A stretch of 64,000 bases of DNA from Setaria digitata. Taxonomy: Eukaryota; Nematoda; Chromadorea; Rhabditida; Setariidae. The notes under the pieces are model-generated. The model made no database searches and was not told the origin of the DNA. It saw only the letters and a program-made list of their open reading frames with translations. Location of the stretch: NCBI GenBank assembly GCA_003640385.1, contig RCAB01000079.1, positions 62,001 to 126,000 of the forward strand, given 5' to 3'. How positions within the stretch are numbered: the stretch's first letter is position 1; each line of letters begins with the position of its first letter. The position numbers and the translations under genes are program-made. Shown one piece after another: positions 38,816-50,467 of the stretch.

Positions 38816-39950
38816 TATTTCGATATCAGAGAAAAATCCTGGATTACATTATTTCTGTGATATGCTGAATTGCAAACTACAATTCCAAATTCAATTTAAT
38901 CTGTTTTTTCCTTTCGTAAAAAAAGAACTGGTCTATTTAGCAATGACGCGGATTATGAAATCTCTCAATCATTTTAAAAAATTTCCGCCGAACCAGCTAT
39001 CCGCTGGTAATTGCCCAATTATCGTCCCATCCTCATGCGCAACTGTTTCATTGTATCCTCGTATGTCGAAATTTTACTTAATGAAATTTGCAGAAGGAAA
39101 GATTTTAAACTTCGAAACTTGTTTAACGGTTCATCTCCTTTTTCTCTTAAAAATTATTTGTTTGAAAATTCAGATAGTCAATTTTTGAAGTAAATTTAGA
39201 AAGATTGTGCATCTTTTCCTCTTTTTTTTCTCTCTCTACCTCTGTCTCGAACATACCTAATACATGAGCTGTATTTATTCAATTAGTAGATAACATATAA
39301 TTTAAACAATCAATTTTAACAGTATAAAAACTCCAATTATTTTTCCTCTACACCTCTTTTCTTCATCTCTCTCCTTCTCTTGCTATGCCGTAATACGCAT
39401 GCATAAGAGTTTCCACTCATTAATTAAAATTCCCCGGCAGAATGATTGAATGATAAACTGTTCATTTACCTGATTTCATAATGATATAGCGTACTTCACC
39501 TTGTTAAAGGGCACTGTTAATTGTATTTAATGGTTTAGTGAAATAATGATCACTGCCATTACACTGAGTGATAATGACGATGATAAAAATGATGATATCA
39601 GAGATTATATAAAAATGAGAAGTAACTTTTTCCGAACTTCATTGATATGCACAATTTATTCTTTTCTCATTTCCTTCGTACGAAATATTCGCGAATACGC
39701 TGCAACTTTTGTTCCGTTCAGTCACTGATTCTTGCTTCTAGCTGAATATATACGTCATGTCAAGCTATTCTTCGTTCTCGATCCAACTAATACACTTTCT
39801 TCTTTACTTGCACACTATTGCAGACTGACACAACACGATCAAGTTGCAAATTGAAAAGTGAAGTGAAGGAAGTTAACTGTTTCACATCCTGATTCTCTAA
39901 ACCGTGCTTTCTTCATATTTACGAAACTTCCCCCACCACCTTACACTTTC
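38816..39950. other. Intergenic region REEP to adenylate kinase
   Basis: No exon recognised. Pyrimidine-rich stretches occur near 39210-39245 and 39340-39380. The adenylate kinase promoter is expected here. Confidence 0.55.
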
Positions 39951-39952
39951 AG
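39951..39952 (+). promoter_or_regulatory. Spliced-leader acceptor before the adenylate kinase micro-exon
   Basis: CACTTTCAG is followed by TTAAATG and then a GTTGGT donor. It defines a 7-nt first exon that carries only the start codon. Confidence 0.55.
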
Positions 39953-39956
39953 TTAA

Positions 39957-42080
39957 ATGGTTGGTTTCATTTCTTTTCGTTTTTGGTAGCTGAATTGTTT
40001 AATTGTAAATAAAGATTACTTCACATCAAGTTTGGATTTTGCTGAGATGGAATTCGAGCTCACGGTCGTTCCGTATTTCAGGCACCTATTGAGCGTAAAA
40101 ACATTGACCTTACACCACTGAAAAAAGCCAATGTGCCAATCTTCTTTATTGTTGGTGAGTTAGAAGGAATTTTTGTTTTTTAGTTGTAAAAATTGCTAGT
40201 GCTGGACAAACAATTTGATTGAAAGAAGGATGAGAAGGAAAAACAGAGGTTAAAATGAAGTTGAGAGGAAAAAGCCTTAAATGGAAAGGAGGAAGAAAAG
40301 GAGTTGAGTTATTTAGGCATTGCTTTTATTGTAATATTCCATAAAACGGTTCGATTCATAGAGAAATGAAATGGAAATAACTCAGGAAGTACATCAGGTT
40401 AATAAACAACGCACGCTAATATTATCAGATTACTTTTTTTGAGCTGTAATAATATATTCTGTGTGAGAGCTATAAGTCAGGTAAACAATTATGTCGTGAG
40501 TTTTTTAAATGAATATCCGTTAATCTAGGGGTAGTTTTGTTAAAGTCACATTTATTAGTTGTACCTTAAATAGGAATCTTTCCCTACAAGCACTTGTGTT
40601 TGTTTTCTAGGTGGTCCTGGATCTGGTAAAGGAACGCAATGTGATAAGATTGTCGCAAAATATGGGTTAACACATCTTAGTTCGGGTGATTTACTACGTG
40701 CTGAGGTAAAATCTGGTTCACCGCGTGGATCAGAACTGAACAAACTGATGGAAAATGGAGAACTTGTTCCATTGGTAAACTTTGTTCCTTTTCGAAAGAT
40801 CGGTCCAACTCTATTCTAGGAATGAAAGAGGAAAGATGAGCGTTAGATATTAATTTTAAAATTCCCAAGTTTGCTCCTTTTTATACTTTCTTGTACATTA
40901 TTTTATGGCAATTAAGACAAGCCATACATTGAAAAGCTGCTAATGGGCATATTACATGTTTGCTTCATAATGCCAATACAGGCTTTTTTCAGGAAGTGGT
41001 ATTGGATTTGGTTAAAGAAGCTATGCTTCACGCGGTTGCGAAGGGTTCGAAAGGTTTCTTGATCGACGGTTATCCACGGGAAGTAAAACAGGGCGAGCAA
41101 TTCGAAAATGAAGTTAGTGATCTGTTTTTAGAAAAAGCTAGTTCCTTCCATAAATTTTGGTGAATTTACGAAAAATATGCCAGTTGTTTCAAAAATGAAA
41201 GTAGCTTCAAAATAGGTTACCGATAGCGATAATCGTTTTTTCCACTTTATAAGCAGCATTTTGAAGTTCATGTGAAACTACTAAATTCGAAATCAAGATA
41301 TTGTCAAAATATACGCTTCATATGTTTTTACAGATGAGTATTAAAGTTATAGCGAGGAAGTCGCGTTAATCATAGGGTTATTCATAGTTTGTTTGTCAGT
41401 AATCTTAATAGTCGTTAGTCGTAGTTTCAGTTTGTTTCATATTTTAAAGAGATTTTTTGAAGTGCTGGAAATCTAAAATCTAAGACATTATTTTCAGATT
41501 CAAGCAGCGAAATTAGTGCTATTTTTCGATGTCAGTGAAGATACTTTAGTTAAGCGCTGCTTGCACAGAGCCGAAACAAGGTTTCTTCTCTTATCCATTT
41601 CTTTCAATAGGAGGAAGATCTCAGACTGGGATTGAACTTCGTTTTGGAATTTCTTGAATAATATTATTTTTTCTTTTCATCGCTGCAGTGGACGAGTAGA
41701 TGACAACATTGATACGATTAAGAAACGTCTTCACACCTATATCACTGCAACTGCCCCCGTTGTTAATTATTATGAAAAACAAGGAAAATTGGTGAAGGTA
41801 AGTTTTTCGAAGATTTTAAATAGGATCAAACTGCTTTCCATTTCTAACGAATGTTATTTATTTTGTTCGTAAAGATTCCAGATCTTCAAAACTTTCTGTT
41901 CGATGCACTAAAACTATTTGCTTTTCTAGCACTTAGTAATAAGGATTGGATTTATTAAAGTTGTTTTGTAAACTCGAAGTTCAAAAATATTTTAGTTTCG
42001 TTTTACAGATTCCTTCCGAAGGAACAGTGGATGAAATTTTCAAGGTTGTTCAACAACATCTTGATAAAGCAGTAGCCTAA
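39957..42080 (+). CDS. Adenylate kinase, cytosolic AK1 type
   Basis: Catalyses ATP + AMP to 2 ADP in the cytosol. Exons: 39957-39959 (ATG only), 40082-40154, 40611-40774, 40993-41112, 41498-41580, 41689-41797, 42009-42080; 207 aa, close to the C. elegans AK1-like protein F38B2.4. The mature start reads [20 protein letters not shown]. The P-loop is GGPGSGKGT at 26-34. [11 protein letters not shown] and the NMP-binding [14 protein letters not shown] follow. The short AK1-type lid is RAETSGRVDDN, with [18 protein letters not shown] after it. No membrane or targeting segment is seen. The ATG exon is inferred: the second exon has an in-frame stop upstream and no ATG, while ATG then GTTGGT at 39957-39962 gives the right phase. 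Confidence 0.93.
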
Positions 42081-42084
42081 TAAA
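42079..42084 (+). promoter_or_regulatory. Polyadenylation signal overlapping the adenylate kinase stop
   Basis: AATAAA begins on the second base of the TAA stop codon (42078-42080). If used, the 3' untranslated region would be only 10-25 bases. Confidence 0.45.
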
Positions 42085-43069
42085 TACGCCGAATATTTTT
42101 GTATTTATTTTTACAGAGTATTTGTCTAGATTTTCGTATTGTTCTTGCAATTAATAGAAATTCTACAGTTTCTTCATAATTTGTGGAAATTTGACTCTGT
42201 CTAAGCCCAACCATGTTGACTTGAATTTCCATGTTTCGAATGCTAGATGGAAATAGTGAAATAAATTGAGAATTCAAAAGAGTTTGCTGCTACTTGCAGT
42301 TATTTACAAAGATGCGTGAAATAACGCTATCTTTCGTAATTCACCCCTTTGATAGAAGTGTGACAACTGAACACCGTCGCAATTGGCCTTGACGAAGCAA
42401 TCGCTGACATTACCGCTTCTTGACTTAGGCAGTTCGAAGCACGGCAATTTGACTGTACTGACAGATCTTACCGGTTATTCCGGAAGTATCTGTTGTGTTC
42501 TATAAAGATAATTCTGCTAAGTTGTTGAGTTAACTCGCAATAGATTGCAGAAACGGTAAATCTGAGAGTATTCATGGAGGATCTGCTACAGTACATGACG
42601 TCAATAAGTGATGAGATAGAGATGTGCAAAATCAACTAGAATTTTTCCAAAATGTTAAGTAATGATTTTACGTCATCTTCACAATGTAAAAAGAATACTT
42701 TGGATACTGAAAATTAACAAAAACTCTCAAGATCAGAACCTATATCTCATTTAAAATGTGTACGTTTAATTGTGATTAAGACTTAATCTCTTCTTCCCGG
42801 GAAGCGAAGTTTAATGCCAAAGAAATTTAACTTTTTTCATATCTTAACATTGCTGAAGTGCGATAAAGGGGAAAATTATTTTTAAGATATAACAGACACA
42901 AGAGTAGAGATTTTTACTATTATTTGAAGAATGTCTCATTTAAAAAATCTAAGAACAAGACACAGTTTAAGGACAAATAATCCATAACAATGCAACAAAT
43001 GAATGACCAATTGTATACATGGGGCACGATTCCTACAACAACTTCCGAATTCTCAAGTGTTCCTTTTCT
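42085..43069. other. Convergent intergenic region adenylate kinase / membrane protein
   Basis: Contains the 3' ends of two converging genes. No exon or repeat recognised. Confidence 0.55.
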
Positions 43070-46000
43070 TTAGTATCTGCGGGATTTCCCAAATCCACTT
43101 AATGCCATATTGGTTAATTTCCACTGACCTTGCGTAAATCGCTTTGATCTTGCAGCAATTCGCTTTTTACGGTGTCGTTTGATGTTGAAATTACCGTCAT
43201 CGATGGAACTCAGTCGACGTGACATTCGTCTTCCACTGTAAATTTATTGGTTAAATCTAACTGTTTGTAGAAGCTGAACTGAACGATATACTAAAACTGA
43301 TGATCGGTGGTATAGTGATGAGGAGAAATCACGAAATACATACCGCAAACAAGTATCAAGAGGTAGAAGTAGAGTTTGTTGTTCACATCTATTACCAAAG
43401 TACAACTGATCATTAATTCTGTCCCAACTACTTATTATTGTAATGCATATGTAACATGCTAGTTGGCTAGAAAAAAAATCGTAGTCTTTTAATTTGCTTT
43501 AACACCAAACTCAGCTACTACCAGCACAAAATATTTAAATTTTTATATTTCCAGGTTATCAATAACTGTGTAAGTTGTGAACACAGAAGCAACTAAACGA
43601 AAGGAAGCTAATTCATCGATAATTTATCCGATATTTCTCACTCCACTAACAACTTACCCGATATTTCTAAAAGCAGCACTTGAGCCAAGTGTTGATGTAC
43701 TTTCAGATGCTATTATTGAAAGTTGCAATGGTGCTGATTCAATTGACGACCTGAAATCTATTGCCACTTTTTATAATTTTAAATTGCTTGATACTTTTTT
43801 TTTACAAAGTTCGTTAACTAAGTAACTAATTAGACCGAGTATTTTTAATTTAATGTCAGGCTTGAAATATCAGTATTCAACAGTTTTTATATAACGTCAG
43901 AGTTTATGTAATGTTTATATATGCAAAATATTTCTATATGCAATGTAATTTTATCTAAAACAAGAATTCCACGGCATAAATACCACAAAACAACAATCAG
44001 TGTGTTACGATGTAATGAGCAGTAAAATGAACGAGAAGTCTGAAATTGGAAGAGCGAATACTTATTATCCCTTATTTCCCCAGCTTCCATTTTGGTTGTA
44101 TCAGCATTTCTCTCCGATCCATCTTTTTCTATTTCCGCTGTCTCGGAAATTGTATGAACTGAAAGCTGTGGTTGCTGAGAGAGAAACGGCTCCTTCTCGC
44201 CATTCCTTTCAGCAAATAAAATTTTTTGCTCTTCAATAATTTCCAGCGTTCTTCTAGAAGTGAAAATAAAATGGACGATTCGATGAGAATAGTTGAAAGA
44301 AGAAAAAAATCAAATCATATAAGAATTGAACAGTTTTAAATCTGAAAAACGAAACTATACTACTTCTTAATGATTTCTGATTATTCCACGTATGTTATTG
44401 AGCAATTTTTTCATTTGTTCCGGGATAATTATAAAAGCTGTCTACTAATTCATCCTTGAAAGTTATTACGCTATTGATAAAACTTACTTCATAGCTGTAT
44501 TTTTACCACCAGTTGATCCACTAACAAACCACTCATCGCCGCCACCGGTTGAACGACTATAAATTCGACATTTCTTTGGTACCAAAATTTTAAAATATTC
44601 CAGTTTTTGCAGCAGTGTTGAAAACAAAATACTTTCGGAAAAGTTTTTAGAATTGAAACTAAATCAAGTAGTAAAAACTAAAGTCTGAGAATGGCCAATG
44701 TAAAACCAAAAATTAAGGACCAATGTGAAATAATGGATCCGAGAAGTTCAGAGTAATTCAGAATTATGCATTTGATTCGGAGGAAACCAGCATCTTTGAA
44801 AGAAATTCTTACCTGATGGTAGATGACCAATAAGCAAGCAGAAGCATTAACACAAGAAGGATAAATCCAATAGGGATGAGAGCCATATTCATAAATTCTG
44901 TTATTGAATCGAATTTTGGGAACTGTTCATAGCTGCTTACTTTCCAGCCAAATCTTCGCTCAAAGTCTTTGATTGACGTATTCAGAAAGTCTATTTTGGT
45001 AAATTAAATTACGTTGGAAAAATGGGACTAGTTTTAAGTGTTTAATTTGATATAATAACACCACTTTTCAAAGCTAGCCACAAATAGCCTTCTCAATGTT
45101 TTTCGGCAAAAATTTTCCGAGATTATTAAAGATCTGTTTTAGAAAGTGAGCACTGGGACAAATTTCATCGGTGAGTTCAGGATCGAAGTACTACACAGAC
45201 TGGAAATGCATAGAAATGAACGGGTTAAGAGAATTTCTTAATAAGAGTTGTAACTTATCGAAAATTGACTTTTTTAGTTCGAAAAATGTTTCGAAAGCGG
45301 AAAAATATTGCAGTGAATGGAAAAATTTACGTGAAAGAATTTCCTTTGTAAGGAATGGCTTCCTCAACCGATCCAATGGTATGGCATTCCGTGGCAGAAC
45401 AATAACGAACCGAAATTGTACAGCGCCGTAATCAAGCCTCGGATATCCATCAAGTAAAACGATCTGATCAGGCGTAAACAGTACTCTGTCACATGTTCAC
45501 ATTATGGGAAAACCTCGCACAGGATCAGAGCCTTAGTTTCATCCTGTTCTCCCTCAACCCGAACTTTCAGGATGCCCATCACATCATCGAAAGACTCGAC
45601 AACACGTGGGACCCTAGCACATCCTTCACGCACGTCCGGGAGTTGGAACCTCCGAGAATGGATTTGGCTTCTCATCATTTCCCTCGGTTTACTTCCCGCT
45701 TACAAATTTAAATAAAACTTGTGCAGACGACAGTCATTAGGTTTGCACAAAGTTGTTAGTTAGAGAAATACAGAGAATCTTTTTCTCAATCAAATTTTCA
45801 GTTTAAAATTTAAATGCTGAAGTGCTCGCTCCCACAGTTTCGAATTTTTCTTACTATAAAGTTTCAGTGTTAATTTTTTAATTTCTCTTATTATTTTCTT
45901 CTCTCTTGCGGAGAGGAGAGACTCTTGCTGTTGATCAAAAAAAAAAAGGAAAACTTCGATTGATCTATCAATCAACAAAAATTTTTCAAATTCATATCAA

Positions 46001-46637
46001 TGAACTATTTATATGCTTTCTTCGATTAGTTTGATCGGCTAAGCTCAGACAAATTAATAGTCAGGAAAGATTTCGTTATTCATGTATTTTAAGAACAAGA
46101 AGGAAACAAACGATTTAACAAGACGACATGCAGTAGCATTTTTGCAGAATTTGTTTAATGATCGAGTTAATGATTGTTTAAACGGTTCCACAAGAATTTC
46201 AAGTGGTGCATCAGCACAGTAAAATACCCGAATACCGGATGACCAATCCAAAAGCGTTAATTCTATAAATCTTTATCTCGCGATTCTCGTGATGAAGATG
46301 AGATATAATCAATACTTTGTGTTCTGTATATTGTTATCAGCTAATCAACTGCTATCACTTGTGCTAGCCTCTTTTGAAGAAAGTCTGATCACTCCATTGG
46401 CAGTACATTGTTAGTGAAATTAAATGAATCGATTTACTTGGATGAGAAGTTGGAAATGAAAAAGAGGAGGGATAAGTGTGAAAAATTAATCACTGATGAA
46501 AATGTGAAAATTCAATAGTACAATATTACTTCAAGAGTCCAACTCAGCTCACCTTGACTTGTTGGATCATTCGGTTCTGGTAGTCCAAGGATTACAGACG
46601 ACAGATAAAATATTGGAATTAAGTGGCATATTATCAT
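43070..46637 (-). CDS. Unrecognised single-pass (type I) membrane protein
   Basis: Exons in transcript order: 46637-46553, 46262-about 46112, about 45682-45514, 45463-45331, 44990-44813, 44658-44488, 44253-44062, 43235-43070; about 414 aa. The N-terminus MIICHLIPIFYLSSVILG looks like a cleaved signal peptide. The ectodomain (about 20-215) contains several Cys (FYCADAPLE, KFCKNATACR), possible N-glycosylation sites, VLLDGYPRLDYGAVQFRFVI and SIKDFERRFGWKVSSYE. One membrane helix is at about 216-234 (ALIPIGFILLVLMLLLAYW). The cytosolic tail is long, with GGGDEWFVSGSTGG and a very basic end (RRMSRRLSSIDD, RHRKKR, then QWKLTNMALSGFGKSRRY). The junction of exons 2 and 3 is uncertain because the acceptor is poor; other junctions fit in phase. 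No family was recognised. A receptor or adhesion role would be a guess. Confidence 0.72.
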
Positions 46638-49600
46638 CCTTTTGATTTATTTTTTTTATTTTATAGATCTGCAATTTATTGTTCTGATAAAGGTAGGTTA
46701 ATATAACTGATAAATTTATAATATATCATAAAAAATATTAGCTGAAAGTGCTTGTCAAATACTCGCTGTTGATTGAAAAATAAAATATGTTAGCGTAATT
46801 TAACTAAACTCAACTTATCCTTTATTTAATTACTAATTAATAAATATTAAATATAATCGAGTTTGTTAGTAATATGAATAGTCTTGTTAAATGAGAAATA
46901 CAATTTTGCAAATAAAAAATATAATTTTTTTTGATAATTTAACAAGTTATTAGTTTTATCACTAATTATTTACAAAAACAAATTTTTATCAACAGTAAAT
47001 TTTATTAAACTCGATTACCGCTCTCTTAAGAAGGAACAGTCTTGATAAAACCTGATAAACATCATGCAGCTTGCCACTTGCTTTGGTTTCTCTTAGTTCC
47101 TTCAGTTGAAGAATATTCCTGAAGTTTAAATTATCACCAACAAATTTAGCAGTTCTCTTTATCTTTCACTTTGGACTAATTTACTGATAGTATGTGATAT
47201 GATACTGCATTTATCATGATGTTATCAAATTAGTACACAACAAATTAAATATTACTGTGTTCTTCTAGAAGAGATCAAGTCTATTGGGAAATGTTTAAAT
47301 TTTCGTTATCAAAAAAGAAACCAAATTAAACAATGGTAGAACAGAAAATGAACCAATATTTAATTAATCAAGTTTTTGCTTTGTCAACTTTTGCTCATCA
47401 CTTTCTAATCAGCTCGCTAACCGCTTAATCTAGACATCAAACTTCAAGCTTTGAGTGTCCAAATTAGTAGTTTCACTATAGCAAAGTTTTTAAGGCATTT
47501 CAATTTAAAATGAAAAAATGGAAGAGCGATTTATTGGCAGATAAAAAAAGATTTCAACAGAAAAAAAGATACATAAATTTCAACCAGTTTCATTAGACAA
47601 AGTCTGCGATAAAAAATTCAAATTTAAATATGTCAGACTAACATTTATAAACTCATCAACTTGATTATTAATAACGTTCAGGTATTGTTGATCAGTAGGA
47701 TTACTACAAAAAAAAGCTCACTGCTACTACAATCCTTCCAACTAATTAAAATTAAACCAAAATTGTTTATCCGAATACGCTAGTTTGTCGCGAGAATATT
47801 TTCGTTTTACGTGAAAGCTATCTAGACTATTTAATGACCACTAACGTCACTCATTAGAAAAAAAAACCTATTTCTGTAGACGATGAATGTTACATTGATC
47901 CAATTTAATTAATTTTATTTTATCGTTTACGAAAAAATCGAAAGGATTGAAGTAAAGTATTTGTTAAAATTCACTGCAATTTTACCAAAAGTTTTCCATC
48001 TTGTTTTTTATAATTAACATTTAACTAGATAAATAATAGTTTTAAAAACATATAGATCTAGCTGAAAAGAAAAGAAAGTGTTAGACGTGAGGAGAGAAAT
48101 GTATACTTGCATCGACAAAGTTATCAATTTCGAGAAAAGATAGCTTCGTTTTATATATCTAAAAGAAACCGATGGAAAAAAATTCTTTCTTTTTTCTCGA
48201 TTAAAAAGAAAAAAAATTCTTCAAATTTTGATACAAATCGCCAAGTTTATTTCTTTAGCTAAATATTGTCGTTGGGAAATATTCAAAACCTGTTAATATT
48301 AGTCGGTAATGTAAAAAATGGGCAAGAATTTTTTGAAACAATCAAAAACAAATTGATATTTTACAAAATTTCTCGGGAAAATGCCGCTAAAAAAATAAAT
48401 GATAAGGAGAACAGAAATGAAGATTTAAAACTTTAATCTCTTATCAGAACTTATTTTTTCAGTAATCCTAAGAAGTTTAAGGTCATTAAATTATGATTCA
48501 CTTACGTCATTTTTAAAGCAGTAAAAAAAAGCTCAAAATTTTTGCAAGAAATAATTTTAAGCAGAATTGTAGAGAATTAACTTGAAGTTTAAAAGAAAAC
48601 AAAGGAAAAATTATTTTAAAAAAAATGAATAAAAAGAAATTGATATAAAAGCTTTATAGCGATAAAAACGAAAAAGCTATATTGTTGAAATATGCATTCA
48701 GTAATTTGTTTTAATTTTTTTCGCGAATTTTTCGTTAAACAGAATGTGCACTGAGAATATTCGACTATTCATTTTAATTTCAAATTTAAACCTTCCAGTT
48801 AAAAGGTAACGTTTAAAAACGAAAATTGAGAAATTGTTTTAAGATATTGTTTGCTTTGTCATTTAATTCAAAATACTACACATAACTGTCTATTAAATTA
48901 AACAGATGACTTTTTCACGCTGACACCATCTAATTTTTTATGAAAGTATTTGTGGCAATCGAATGTTAATATCAAATATTTTGAAAAATCCTTATTAAAG
49001 TTCCAAAATTACTCTTATATAATAATTTCTGAAGTACTGCTTGTTGCCGCACACAATTCAAACTTGCATGTGTAGAATTTTCAAGTATTAAATTAAAGTC
49101 TGAATGCAAGAGCATAACTATTGAAGAAATGAAAGAATTTGAAATTGATCATCTTAAGTTTTCAAACTATTTCAAGAATTTTATCAGTTATCATGTCGTA
49201 AAATCATGTTTACTTAAAAATTTCTTAAACATAAAATATATGTGTTGAAGTAAAGGAAGCTGAAATAAAGTCTGGAGGAAAATTTAAAAAGTTCTTTTGA
49301 GAAAAAAAAATGTAACGAAGGTAGGATGATTGAAATGTTGACTTAAAGGTCAAATTTTCACATCCCTTCCAGAATCTTTTCCACTTCATTCATCCTTTCT
49401 TCGTCTATGCTTGATTTATCAATTTCTTCTTGGACTACAGCTGTCATTTATTGTATTGCTCTCTTGTTTACCCGAATTTTTTGCTTGAACATTTCAAAAT
49501 ACCACATGGTATACGTAATGATTATTGGTTTAGTTGATGAATTGATTGATATTGGTGGATAAATTTTCCTTAAATTTTATGTATAATTTCATTTCTTAAT

Positions 49601-50467
49601 TACGTGAATGACTCCTTTTCCTTGCTTCTGAACAAATTCCTCATATTGTTAAATAATTTATGGAAGCGAATAAAATATTTCATTAACATAAAAGTTAGAT
49701 GACATTTAGCAAATGAAAAAATGCAGTAAAATAAAAAGTGAACACATGAGAAATAATTGCTAGAAAAGATAAATATGAGGAATAATAATACTCCAGTTGA
49801 TGCATTCTCCTATATTTTGAATGATTGACTAAAAGAACTTCCTTGAAATAAAAGGTGGAAAAAATTCGAAAAAAAGGCAAGGAAAAAATCCAATATTTTA
49901 CTTTTGTTTTATAAAACTATCCATTAATAATTATTTTTTTTTTCTTCCTAGTGATTAAAAAATCAACAACATAACAACAACAATAACAGTAACGACGATA
50001 ACAACAAACTAAATGATACATAAATAGTTAACAAATGACGGCACTTCTTTTGAATATAGCCTAATTAGAAAGGGATGATAATAAATATGCATTTTTTTTA
50101 ATCAGTAGTTAAAAAAAAAAATGGTGTTACTGCATTCTATCTTTCTCCTCGAGTTCTGTAAAAAAAAGAAATATGTTCTCTTGAGAATTCTTACATTCAG
50201 TGACTAATTTATTGAAAAAGGAAACTAGCAAACAAGTAACAAAGCCGAGAAAACAAGGGGATATACTGATGAATATCTTTTCTAAACAATACTTAATTAA
50301 CGACGCAGGAAAAGTGGATCGCTTTCTTTTTGCTGTAGCAATTCTGAATAGAGCATCGCATTCAGGCTATTTTAATTTTAATCTGAAAGTTAAAAAAAAA
50401 TTAATGAAGTCTCGCAATTGTATGTGAATGAACAAAACTTAAGTATAAAAAATGAGCTAGATTGAGA
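46638..50467. other. Intergenic region, AT-rich
   Basis: About 3.8 kb of very AT-rich sequence with no exon supported on either strand. The only distinct element is an AAC/AAT microsatellite at about 49965-50010. It should contain the promoter of the membrane-protein gene and the 3' end of the coiled-coil gene. Confidence 0.6.
49965..50010 (+). repeat. (AAC/AAT)n microsatellite
   Basis: Triplets AAC, AAT and ACG alternate with few interruptions. Low-complexity only. Confidence 0.65.

Noticed and set aside
45171..45711. Two plus-strand open frames of 86 and 72 codons
   Set aside because: They are antisense to exons 3 and 4 of the membrane-protein gene, whose minus-strand frames link in phase to exons with a signal peptide and a membrane helix. 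Not fully excluded, because the exon 2-3 junction is weak.
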